Below are positions 32,201-42,153 of a stretch of DNA of 64,000 nt, piece by piece. The translations under genes were made by a program, and so were the position numbers. Source of the DNA: Ectocarpus siliculosus (Eukaryota > Sar > Phaeophyceae > Ectocarpales > Ectocarpaceae); assembly GCA_000310025.1 (NCBI GenBank), contig FN649743.1, forward strand, positions 760,728 through 824,727. The letters are read 5' to 3'. The notes below the pieces were generated by a model. The model searched no databases and was not told the DNA's origin. It saw nothing but the letters and a program-made list of their open reading frames with translations. Every line of letters starts with the position of its first letter. Positions within the stretch are counted from its first letter, which is position 1.

Positions 32201-33389
32201 ACCTTGCTCTCTGTTATTTACCTATATGTCGATGTGTGCGGATATTGAACCCATAGGTTACCCCAGAGATCAGATGACCCTTTCCTCCCCGCACTCCGTT
32301 CTCCCCCCCCCTCTATTGGAAACTGCCGTTTTCCAGCTCTTCAACCCCCCTTTTGTCCATTCGGTCGACTTCACCGCGGACGGCTGTTTCCTGGCGGCTG
32401 GTCTTGGCGACAGTGGCGTCGTTGTCGTTGACGCAAAAACTCGCGCGCCTGTCGGCCGCTGTGACGGTCATTCCGCCCCAGTATCTCAGGTATTGTGTCC
32501 CGGGCCACGGTCCACACCATAGCTTTAGGGCGCAACGGTAGGACACATCAGATTTTTCTTGGTGCCCTGCTTATTAAAGGTACCAGCGCGTGAGCTTCCG
32601 CAGGCTGCTGAAACGGCCATTCCTCTTTGGTGCTTGTGGCTGGTTATTTTCTCGTTCATGATGTTGCAACGAGGCAGAGGAGTTGGAATACTCCACCAAC
32701 ACGTGAGCTTCCGCAGGCTGCTGACACGGCAATTTATTTTGGTTCTTGTTGCTGGTTCTTGTCTCGTTCATGATGTTGCAGCGAAACCAAATTGATCGTT
32801 CTGTCCGCCAATTGGATCATGTCTGATATGTCTCATCGCATCATGTATGTCTGGTTTAATGTCCGTACAGGTGCATTACCCCAGCTTTGATCCGAAGCTG
32901 CTAGTTTCCGCAGGAAACGACCAAAACCTCCTTTTGTGGGACCAACGACAGTTCGAGCATCACAGCGAAGAGTCGAAGGGAAACATCGGCGACGGTGGGG
33001 GTGCTGGTGGTGGTGATTCTGGGGTATCAAAATCAAGGAAGTCGAGGCCATCCGGAAAGAAAAAGGGAAGGTCAAAGGGAGTCAACAAACATCAACCGGC
33101 CGAGGTCGACGGGGCACAGCGGAGGGACAACGGAAGAGAGGGCTTAAGTGGCGGAAACATAAGGGAGGAGGTGGGGCCCGAAGCGGACGTCGGAAACGTC
33201 TCTTCGGAAGCCGGCGAAACCGCCACCGAGGGCCTCCGCGACGGTATTGTCAGATGCTCGGTCCCGCTGCTGTCGGTGCGTCTCGAGGAGAAACCAAACT
33301 GGGTCACCAGCTTCACAGTACCGTACGCTGCGATTGCGGTAGCGGACACGAGCTCAGTTGCCAAGATTTTGAGAGCGCACGGCTCGTGA
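29285..33389 (+). CDS. WD40-repeat protein, WDR53-like
   Basis: Beta-propeller scaffold protein; the vertebrate relative WDR53 is thought to act with CUL4-DDB1 ubiquitin ligases. Exons: 29285-29380 (ATG), 29948-30181, 30461-30544, 31001-31129, 31476-31558, 31833-31879, 32337-32489, 32871-33389 (TGA). WD repeats: LQGHKGQVLCIA with ALVATGAEDSTVRLWDLR; VSSVVFGADGAHHLYCSAG with EFDLR; VNELAVHPKGDYLAAADDSG; NICHAVRFRPRTSWDIASGA with LVFWDFSTGR; VHSVDFTADGCFLAAGLGDS; FDPKLLVSAGNDQNLLLWD. A long Gly/Lys/Arg/Glu-rich insert (about 33,000-33,220) precedes a conserved end, EEKPNWVTSF...IAVADTSSV, which matches the EKVNWL...ILVADQTS end of WDR53. The join 31879 to 32337 is out of phase as drawn, so a small exon is probably missing there. 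The gene is convergent with the minus-strand TMEM220 gene 0.5 kb away. Confidence 0.82.
32589..32785. repeat. tandem duplication, 113-bp period, in a WDR53-like intron
   Basis: CGTGAGCTTCCGCAGGCTGC at 32589 recurs at 32702. Both copies continue through a similar T/G-rich segment to CTCGTTCATGATGTTGCA. The copies differ at a number of positions, so this is older than the 69-bp duplication at 8076. It lies in the intron between exons 32337-32489 and 32871-33389. Confidence 0.8.
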
Positions 33390-33916
33390 AGGAGAAGCGA
33401 GACGAATGATACACTGTTTTTTGTACCTTCGTTGTCCAGGAGACAGCCCGATAGCCTTAGCAATGATTCCATGCGCAAAAGCCGGAAGAACAAGAACAAG
33501 CACCGCAGCAGTAGCAGCAGTTTACAGCCATCCCCATGGTATGAATACAACAACCAGCCCTCTACTCCAATAATGCACGACGGCCGCTCTGTTGAATGGA
33601 GCGTTGTTCAACGCTATGCTTGTCGCAACAGGGACCTCGTGCTCCTGGAATGGGAGTTCACACACCTCAGAACGGGGTGAGGAAGCTGTCTGATCACCAC
33701 AAAATCTACAATGGTCTTGCTGCTCGCACAGCCCAAACGAGGACCGTACAGCGCAGAAGCAGACGCAGATACCTGTGGTTGCCGTGGTTTCGAAATGCCG
33801 GTCGCTCGACAAACGACCCCTAACACCAGCTCAGCGACACAAGAATCTACTTGCTTTCGTCAATATGTAGCCTATTCACCCATACCTTTGAACAATTCCA
33901 ACAACAACCACTCCAA
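33390..33916. other. spacer between convergent genes
   Basis: About 530 bp separate the stop codons of the WDR53-like (+) and TMEM220-like (-) genes. It should hold both 3' UTRs, possibly overlapping. The short open frames here are not supported. Confidence 0.6.
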
Positions 33917-35315
33917 CTACGCGCCCCCACAGTGGGCAGGTACTGCGATTCCCGCGCGCTGAAGATACCCCGGCAAATACACGCCAAGAACAACTCCGGC
34001 AAGCGCTACCGCGACGCTCACGACCCCAATCACGGCCCTTCCGGACGTGGAAGGAGCACCAGTTGCCGTTGCATCCCTCGGTCGCCAGACAAACGCGCAC
34101 CTTGGAAGGAATTTTCGGGGCGTCGTATGATGATCGATAATAGGGTGTTATATGGTTAAACACGCGGAGACCAGTACTAACAGATCGTTCAAGTCTAAAG
34201 CCCTCCCGGGACGTCTGTAAATGAAGCAAAGCGAAGTTTGCCGCTTCGCAACACTCCTCCTCGGCTTCGGCGCTTGAGCAGTGACGAGTGAGAGGCGGAG
34301 TATACCTTAAGCAGGCTCAAGGGTTGATAAGCACAACAGGGAGGACAACCCGTTTATTCGGGTCCGGTTAGCCATTACAGACACAGCGTTAGTCAACAAG
34401 ACGAAACGTCCCCCCCGCGGAAATGTGAATCACCCCGATACACTCACATTGCCATGGCCTGAGCCAGGATGAAGGCGCCGCCGGCCTCCCGGGCAACCTC
34501 GCTGCTGAGAAACGTCAAGACAATGCCGTCGTTACCGGTTTCTAGAGGCTCGCCTCGCGGTGCCAAGAAAGCGCTGTGTCCTGCCAGTCCCAGGCACGCC
34601 GCCCCGTAAGCCATGGCAGTCATCCTGAGGGGTTCGAAAAAGCTTGAACGGGTTACGAATAATTGCTTTGGTGCGCGTTTGTATTGTTTCACCCCAGCTC
34701 CCGTAAAAATACAAAAGCGGCACCCAAAGGTTGATAGAACAATATTCAAAGGGTATGTGGAGATTCAATAGAACTACTTCATCGAGACGGGCAGCTCCTC
34801 TGTTTTTGGACAGGAGTTGGGTGTCCGAAATGCCAATCGCAGAATTATGAGCGTTTCCGTGTCATACTCTCCCGCGTGCACATCGGTCTCACAACACAAC
34901 CACAAGCTACAACAATGGCTCCGCTCCAGGTTAGTCGACCGACCGAGTGTCCAACAATTTGTGCGCTGTTGTGAGTTTTACCGCTCATACTCCCTCTCCA
35001 GACCCGTGCAGCGTTGCATCTCCAACAATCTCGAAACATTCCTGCTATATTGGTTCCTCTTTACCCCTCACGTCCTGCAACGGCTGGCTCTACATGTTCT
35101 CACCTGCGGGAGTACGAAGCATCGTCCTTCGCGGTCCCTCGTGCTCCCCGCCCAACCGCCCCGGCCGCCTGCAGCGCGGACCAGCCGCAAACCACCGCGC
35201 CGAGAGCATAGGCCGTGGACCACAAGATCCAGTCCGGATCATTGAGATTCAGGTAACTGGCCAACAAAAAAAAAGCCCCGAGAGCGATTGGCGCTACAAC
35301 ATCTGAGCCCGCCAT
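33917..35315 (-). CDS. TMEM220-family membrane protein
   Basis: Small multi-pass membrane protein family of unknown molecular function. Read on the minus strand: exon 1 35315-35104 (ATG at 35315), exon 2 34624-34448, exon 3 34100-33917 (TAG); phases agree and give about 190 residues, close to the family size. The signature at the first membrane turn is present: FFLLASYLNLNDPDWILWST (family pattern ..QxNDPDxxLW). Later parts also align: SSEVAREAGGAFILAQAMAM matches the E-REL-G---I segment, and exon 3 carries CAFVWRPRD and a last helix, AVIGVVSVAVALAGVVLGVY. Four to five hydrophobic segments are visible. Exon 2 could instead end at a TGA directly at its donor (ATG TGA GT), which would drop the last helix; the good family match of exon 3 argues for splicing. 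Confidence 0.82.
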
Positions 35316-36070
35316 CCCTCGGGTGACCGTGCTGCATCCAGGGTAAGCAACGTTCGGCGTTGTATGTCGCGGGGGCAAGGGTTGGTTAGTCTCCTTGTCT
35401 GTATGCACCGAAGGGACGAGACAGCATACGCAGGACGAAGGTCGGCGCGTAGGCCGTCTCCCGCTTTGTCTCGTTGCTGTTGTGTTTGAAAAAATGTGTT
35501 TTCCTTGACTTTTAGGAAAATTCCACCAAACGTGTTTGAATGCGTTGCTCTCTCTTTTGCTGCGGGTTGTACCCCAAGTCCTTCCAGTATTTTGTAGACA
35601 CAATCGCAGAAATGTTACGAGTTCGAGGTAATGTCCAAGTCGAACGAAATGTGTTGCTTCCACCTCTTGTTGTTGCTGGTACTGACCAATCCTATGCCCC
35701 TCAGACTGCCGTCTGTTGATGCAGGCTGAGCATTTCCTGATCACCTTCAGTGAAGCCTGAGGAGTTTTTCATTTGTGCGCGGCAAGTGGATGAATTTGAT
35801 GAGGAAGCACCAAGACTTGTGGACGGTGCGCCTTCGCTGTCCCTCATTATAGGTTGGGGGGGTGTTGAAGGGAGGGGGGATATTGGAGTAGACGGTTGGC
35901 CGGGAGTTTGGGACGACACTTCTCAAAGGAACGTGGCTGGAGGAAATCAGAGGGCCATTGCTATCGGAGTGGGAAGCGCTCTGGGCACACCAGCTCGGTA
36001 GAGACTAGGTCGGAGCTACCAGTGACAGAGCGACAGATGACGATTGGACTATTTTCGTTTTTTCTGCAAG

Positions 36071-36160
36071 GGCACGACTTCGGCAAATGCAGACTCCGCG
36101 GAGTCTGCCTACGGGGACAGGGTGATCGATCGGCGCATCTTCCTCCACGCCGCCTTCGGA
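36071..36160 (+). other. isolated coding-like exon with a twin-arginine motif
   Basis: Thirty GC3-rich codons lie between an acceptor-like CTGCAAG (36070) and GGA|GTTTGG (36160). The peptide reads ...GDRVIDRRIFLHAAFG. The RR-x-FL-x-A pattern resembles thylakoid twin-arginine signals of algal lumen proteins, but no mature domain was found nearby, so the assignment is a guess. Confidence 0.22.
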
Positions 36161-36549
36161 GTTTGGCCGGCTATACAAACAGACATGTCGCCGAGGGTTT
36201 TTTCTCGAAAGACGGAAACAACTTGTGATGGACTGCGCTTCGCTGTGGGCAGCATCGCTCGGTTGAGTCTATACCCTTCAATGTTTGTTGTGCATTATGG
36301 AAAGATATGTGTATTTCGACAAAGTGGGTTCTTGGAGGCAGAATGCGGAAATGTAGACAAGAATGCAGGCGCTGGACGACGTAGACAGGAAAGGAGGGGG
36401 CCGGGCGCCCAAGGGCATTTCTGTGTGGCGTTTCCGCATGTATTTGGTGCTGTGCGTGTGCATGTGCGTGTTGCGAGAATAGTTGCGGTACAAAAAAATA
36501 CCAGCTCTAGCCATTATTGCTTCTGCCGGTACGTTGTGTGCCGCTGAAG

Positions 36550-37179
36550 GCTGCACTTTGTCGCTGCAGAGACTAATGACGAGGTCATCGACCTGTTATT
36601 TCTTCTTCTCACAAACAAATGCCTAAGCGTAGCCGTTTCTAGCTTAATCGCTTCGTGCTGCCAACTAGCGACACGAAAATACCAAGCGACGGGAGTGTTT
36701 CATTCTCTCCACAAAAAGAATATCCCAAAAAGAAACTCAAAATGCAATACACAGTCAGCCGATGCGGCAATCGAGCGACAACCCCGTCCTCGCTGTTTTC
36801 AGGGCTTGTGCAGGGTACGTAATGAATTTATGAATTTCAATCGCTGCAGGTCAAAATTAGGCACTAACAGCGTTTTTTTTCTGGTGTTCGAATCTGCCGG
36901 AGAACGATCGATTCACCACCCCCACAAACCCAACCAAGCAAACGAAACCAAGACAACACAACAGCTCAGCGCTCTTCGGAGTTAGTTTCATCCGAAATCC
37001 CTTTGCCCCCTCCCCCCGCCCTCGCCCGTCGCGAGCGCCATGGCGCTGGAGCGCCTCACACGGGAACCGGTTCTGCGAACTGGAACTGTTCCTTTGTTGT
37101 GGGCCGCAGCAACAGCGGCCGCGACGCAAGATGATGTTCCCGTCTGGTGTGTTCCTGTCTGGTTCCGTGTAGCCCTCTT
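36550..37179. other. spacer with no supported gene
   Basis: Only short unsupported frames are present. A run CCCCCTCCCCCCGCCC lies near 37007-37022. Confidence 0.4.
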
Positions 37180-37800
37180 CTACCCTGTCCTTTTTCTTCC
37201 TTTCCGCACTTCCTTGTTACAAGCTCCGCTCGGGCCACCACCACCGTCCTTTCCCCCCTCATTGTCAGACGTGGCCGCTCCTCGGCCACGCTTTCGCTTT
37301 GACCGTTTCGCCATGATGGCGTCCAGCCGGTTGGTGCCGAGAGTGGTTTTGACCGTGTCACCATCAATGGTCATGTTGAGATCCTCTTTCATTCGCACGC
37401 CGAGGGAGTGCTCCATGATGGATGATACCATTGAACCAATCGAGTCGAGGGGGGTACCAAGTTGCAACAACTTCTCATCCCCGCCGCCGTCTCGCCGAAA
37501 GATCCATTTGGCGGAGTGTGCGCAAGACGATTTTTTAACTTGCTCGTCGAAGTCAGCATCTTCCCCGTCGGCCTCACCGTCGCCGGCATCGCAGAGGCGG
37601 CGCAACATGCGATTCTTCATTATTTGCTTGCTGATGTCAGCATCTTTCCCGTCGGCTTCATCACCTCCAACGCCGGCACCACCACACACCCAGCGGTGGG
37701 ACCTGACTTCCCCCCTGATCCCGCTCCATCTCCATCTCCGCGACCTTTCCCTTCTGTTTCGACAACGCAGCGGCTCGCTGGTGTCGTGTGGCCTGTGTAA
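37180..37800 (-). CDS. hypothetical acidic/basic repeat protein fragment
   Basis: The minus-strand open frame (stop near 37180) has fair third-position GC and protein-like composition. An imperfect internal duplication, GDEADGKDADI and GEADGEDADF about 28 residues apart, is followed by SIGSMVSSIMEHSLGVRMKE and a Lys/Arg-rich, nuclear-signal-like tail, AKRSKRKRGRG. The opposite strand is open over the same interval, so strand choice rests on composition only. No family was recognised. The upstream limit is uncertain; the frame stays open to about 38064. Confidence 0.3.
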   Translation of the reverse strand, partial: LHRPHDTSEPLRCRNRRERSRRWRWSGIRGEVRSHRWVCGGAGVGGDEADGKDADISKQIMKNRMLRRLCDAGDGEADGEDADFDEQVKKSSCAHSAKWIFRRDGGGDEKLLQLGTPLDSIGSMVSSIMEHSLGVRMKEDLNMTIDGDTVKTTLGTNRLDAIMAKRSKRKRGRGAATSDNEGGKDGGGGPSGACNKEVRKGRKRTG

Positions 37801-38122
37801 TGAAGCAGCGAAGCAGCGGCAGAGGCGAGAGAGAGAAGCATATCGTTCTGTATCTGACTCTCGAATGTTTTCACGACCAATCCACACACTCCAAAACGAA
37901 TGAAGCACCGTCTGGGTCAAATGCTGCAGGAACCAAGCACCAGAAAAGCATTTCAGCAGTAGTGAAGGGAACTGGCAAGAGTGAGGCAGGGACCAGTCAG
38001 AAGAAGGAGCGACACACACCAGATAAAGAGGGAGGAGAACATATCCGGTAAAAATAACACACATACCTTCTCTTTGTCGGAAGCGTCCGCGTTCACGAAA
38101 TCTTGCGTGGTTTTTCTGCCGC

Positions 38123-38451
38123 CTAGCGACTCTTCTTCATCGCTTTTAGAGGGTCCTTGAGTCCTTCGCGGTTCTTCTTCAGCCTCGATCCTTGCGATGC
38201 GCCCTTCTCGCGCTTGAGCTCGGTCACCAACTCCGAGGTAGCTTTTCTTTGCTCTCTCCCGCTGAACTATTGCTCTTATCACCCTGCTGAATCGCCATCT
38301 CGAGGAACCTCTCCACCGCAGCACGCTCAGCTTTCTCCAAAGCTCGCTATATGATAGAGGCTGTAGATGCGTCCGCCACGCTCTGTCCGGCTCTTGTCTT
38401 TAACTTGGCTTTCCTCTTGGCCAGATTGTGCCCGACGAGTTTGTCGAGCCG
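38123..38451 (-). pseudogene. helix-rich coding remnant with a stop and a frameshift
   Basis: On the minus strand a coding-like helix-rich stretch (LDKLVGHNLAKRKAKLKTRA, then DASTASII) runs into an in-frame TAG (38349-38347). It resumes in the same frame as RALEKAERAAVERFLEMAIQ and then shifts by one frame near the A-rich run at 38241-38250, continuing as ATSELVTELKREKGASQGSR to a TAG at 38125-38123. Third positions are GC-rich in each segment. Either this is a decayed gene or small introns and sequencing errors are hidden here. An alternative frame over the last part has a good donor (AAG|GTATGTG, near 38063), so an intact spliced gene cannot be excluded. Family unknown. Confidence 0.35.
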
Positions 38452-40104
38452 TCAAAGGGACGCCGGTTTGTCTTTTGATTGGCAGAAGGACTGGAGTCCA
38501 TGGCGAGGCGATAAATGAGGTCAAGAGGCGATTTTTGGTGCCCCGATGCTCGACGGCAGCGTTCGCGAAGAGAATGTGTGCTTTTTGTGCCGCCGGAACA
38601 CCGAGGCAGGTGCACTGGTGTAAGCTCCGATTCTCAAGAGTCGAAGCTACCCCGGTGTCGGAGAAAATACCGAGTCGACGTTGCCGAACTAACAGTTGTT
38701 CGGTCACATATAGTGCAGAGAAAAGGAGGAGAGCAGGCAGTACACAACACGTCTTTCCACACATGCATGCATAAGTCAGACGTGAAGATCTACGATGCTC
38801 CTGGGTACGAGAGATAAAATTGGACACAAAACACTGTCTAGTAAATGCAAAGTGGTTGTGAAACGGCGTCGTCGGATCGACGGGTTTTCGGGTTTGGCAA
38901 GCATTTTCGAACCGACTGGACGCTATGTCGTTCAAGGCCGGACTAGCAGCCTAGCATAGCATTATTGAACCTTATTCGAGCGAAGCGACATTTCTAATCT
39001 GGTCTGAGGTCTCGCCGCAAAATAGGGCTCCATCAAGAAAAAAAAGTTCTGCGTGTGTCTGTAACGCTTTATCTAGGTTTTAGAGTGCATCACTTGAATA
39101 CAAAGGGGGTCAGCACATTTTTTTTTCAGAGCACACAGCAGATTGCAGCTAGCTGCAGAACACACGCACAGGAGCATATGCACAGCAGACAACACACGCA
39201 CAGCGGGCACGGTGGATAGAACAGCGGTAAAAGCCGCGTTCAGGTCGTTGTTTGTCCAAACCGAGACATTGCATGTTGCCCTCGTCTTCGACTGTTGCTG
39301 TTGACGCGCGGGGATTTTTTGTACCACACATGACAAACACGTAAGCAGTAGAATGGACAGCAGCAGCCCCAAGGCCCCCAACGCGCTGATTCATTCGGTT
39401 CGGCTGTCTCCCGGCGCTGTGCTGCTTCGTGGGTATTGGGGGTTTGGGTGCTGCTCTAGAAGGTGTGTGAGAGAGGTGTACCCCCTCGCCAAACTGCCGT
39501 TTGAAAAAATGCTTTGAGGTGGCCTGTTCTGGGTCAGAGACATCCAGACAAACCCACGGCACCACGCAGCAGTAGATCAATAGGGCATCCGACACGCTAA
39601 TTCTTTCGGATTGGTCACGCATTTGATACTGACCCTCAGCGGCGCCGCCTCTCTATGATTGTTGAGTTCGTCTACCTTTCGACAGGAAGCGGTGAAAAAT
39701 GGGGGTCACAGTTTGGGTCACCACGGGAAAAATGAGTGGAAGGACTTGAAGAAATCGCAGGCGACGCCCAGTTTGTGACACTGCTCCCTGCCCCCAGTAC
39801 TGAAACAGCAGGTCGGGTGGACAGGGTCTTTACAAGTGTGCTGTCCTTTTGTGTCGGTGTTCCTTCTTGTGCTTGTACCACCGCTCTATGGTGAGCAAAG
39901 CCAATTTGACCTGTTGTGTGTCAAGCAAGGCGTGCATTCAGCGATAGGAAACGTTTTCTTGCGCCTATTTTTTTTCAACTATCGGGAATTTTTTTTCACC
40001 GATTCTTCTATTTGTTTATTAGGGGAGTCGATACGTCGGAATACGCCTCAGTAACACGCACTTCCGCCCGTGGACGCACACGTCTGACGACAGTTACATC
40101 GATC

Positions 40105-40130
40105 AGCTGTCGCTCGTTGTAGCGACAGCT
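40105..40130. repeat. perfect inverted repeat, 10-bp arms
   Basis: AGCTGTCGCT (40105-40114) and AGCGACAGCT (40121-40130) flank a 6-base loop, so transcripts could form a stable hairpin. It is followed within 6 bp by a 25-bp tandem duplication (40136-40160 and 40161-40185, ACACTCGACAATAGA core). It could be a small mobile-element end. Confidence 0.7.
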
Positions 40131-40302
40131 ATCGGACACTCGACAATAGAGTAATGGATAACACTCGACAATAGAATAATGGATGATGGATAAGAACGGC
40201 AATGAGTTGCCTAATTATCCATTAGCAAGGGGGAACACAGTGACCTGTGTCCCTTGCAAAATATCATTGCTGTAACCAAATTCTTCTAATCTCGGATCAC
40301 AA

Positions 40303-40372
40303 ATGACGTCATATGACCCAGTGAAGTTTCTTCATAAACTTAGACCAAACGACGTCACATGACCAGGTGAAA
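40303..40372. promoter_or_regulatory. duplicated CRE-like (TGACGTCA) motif
   Basis: ATGACGTCATATGACC at 40303-40318 is echoed by ACGACGTCACATGACC at about 40350-40365. TGACGTCA is the classic bZIP (CREB/ATF) site, and its repetition with the same 3' flank is unusual. The nearest gene start on the plus strand is about 1.8 kb away, so a promoter role is only a possibility. Confidence 0.25.
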
Positions 40373-42153
40373 ATACAACACCTCGATGGCCTCCAAATCT
40401 GCAGTTGAGCCCATGGTCGGGAAGCCCCTTTCGCACATTCCCAGTTTGATCCCTACCGCAAGCCTCCCATTGTGTTCGGAGCAGCCGGCATTCGGATCCC
40501 TGCCGTGGAACCACATATATAGCCCCTCCGATAGGACTTGAGGCAAGGGGGAAGGCTGTATCGGGTTTCGTGCTAAGGTGTTCTCCCATATTGACCTCGT
40601 GGCTGACACACATCGTCTTCGCTGCTGATCGCTGTGCATCCAGGTGGGTAATTTCTACGTGTTGTATCCTTCGCCGTACTCCGTAACATGTCCACACCAC
40701 TGCCCCACACGGAGAGACCAACTGCTACTCGCTGCTGCTGCTGACCTTCATGACGGATGCTCTACCACGTGATTACGACATGGTTGCCACAAGGTATCTC
40801 GACAAACCGCTCTGAGGAACACCAGGGAAGTTGACAACAACCGCCACATTGGATGTATATCATTTGAAAAGTTTCCGTGCTCTACAAAAACGAGTGATGT
40901 ACTGCTGTAGACTTCGTTCCATCTTCCATGATTTTTACAATATTATTCCAAATATGTAACAAACCAGCAAGCTGTCAATAGACGCTGCGCCGTGTCCCCT
41001 GTGAAGGTTACATTTTATAATACACGACACAACGGAGGGATTCTCCCCGACATTTTGTCGTTGACCCAGTAGAGAACTACTGGGGATGTATTGTAAAATG
41101 TAAGTTATATACAGATGTTTTTGTACTTAGCACCAGCTGGCATCACTGATATAAATCATCAGTGTATGGACTTAAAAAGACTCGAAATAAGTCCAGTACC
41201 CAGCCGGTTTTCCTCCACTCACTGAAAAACTCCACACCCGTTCGACTGTGGGTATATCTCGAATGGGTAGTCTTTCTGTGTCTGTATTTATTATTCCTAA
41301 ATATTTCGATCAAGAAGTATGTGTTCAGCGAAGACCAGCAGATTTGCAGATGTACATTTATGGATGCATATGTGATTACCAGTTGGTCACATTGGTGGGC
41401 TTCCATGTAGTCTCCATGGCGGAAAAAACTCCCCCTGCCCTACTTAATAATTACGGTAAGTACCATCCAGTACACACGAAAGCAGCCGCTATCCACTGCT
41501 GTGCACTGGCCTCACATCGACACGCGGCGTTCGGGGGGCTACGGCTAGGTCCAACAGGGTCCCGAGGTGGAAAAACCTGCTCTCTTGCTGTATCAACCTT
41601 TGCCTTCCACAATCAATGTCGCCTCGACCGAAGCGGGATTCAGCAAGATGCACCTTACTTGATCCAGTTCGTTGGTGGTTCCCGTGATATTCTCGCAACT
41701 GCATAGGAATGGATATGTCTGGTCCAGCACGACCTGCGTGAGTTATGGGCGCCCAAGGCATCACCGGGAGACCATGGCTGCGGAAAGCGAGAGTTGAACG
41801 TGGCACTTTGCGACCAAGGACCCAAACACAACTAAAAAGCCCACCTGGGGAAGCGATCCAGCTCCCTGTACTCCCTCTGCTGGCGCTTATGTCCACACAC
41901 CTCTCTCGTGTTTACCGATCGGGGTCGTCGGCGTGCTGTGCGTGATGGTGTGCTGTGCCTGGCAGCTCCACATTCCACATCTCCGTTAAAAGGAGGGGGC
42001 TCCGTGATAGCAAAAGTGTGAACCGGCAGAGGAGACGCCGCTAAAACCTTTTTCACGAACGAGTTTGTGCTCTCGTCTTCACAATCTTCTCGTTCTCCCT
42101 TTAGCCCTCGATATTCTCTGCTTCCTGGCTTTTCTCTCTTGCTCTTCGCTTAG

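Larger units (their letters stand above)
38452..42153. other. AT-richer spacer without a supported gene
   Basis: No frame in this 3.7 kb has convincing coding character. It holds a perfect short inverted repeat (40105-40130), a 25-bp tandem duplication (40136-40185) and a duplicated CRE-like motif (40304 and about 40351). A small ATG frame with a strong donor (41416-41455, TACG|GTAAGT) could be a 5' exon of the large gene that starts near 42.15 kb, but its phase does not fit directly. Confidence 0.4.

Noticed and set aside
37040-37903. 287-codon plus-strand open frame rich in Ser, Pro and Arg
   Set aside because: It overlaps a minus-strand frame with better composition and has no recognisable domain; it looks like the antisense shadow.
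41143-41406. Minus-strand frame ending in SPYTDDLYQ, recalling the YxDD motif of reverse transcriptases
   Set aside because: The frame ends right after the motif and nothing upstream resembles other polymerase blocks; chance match.
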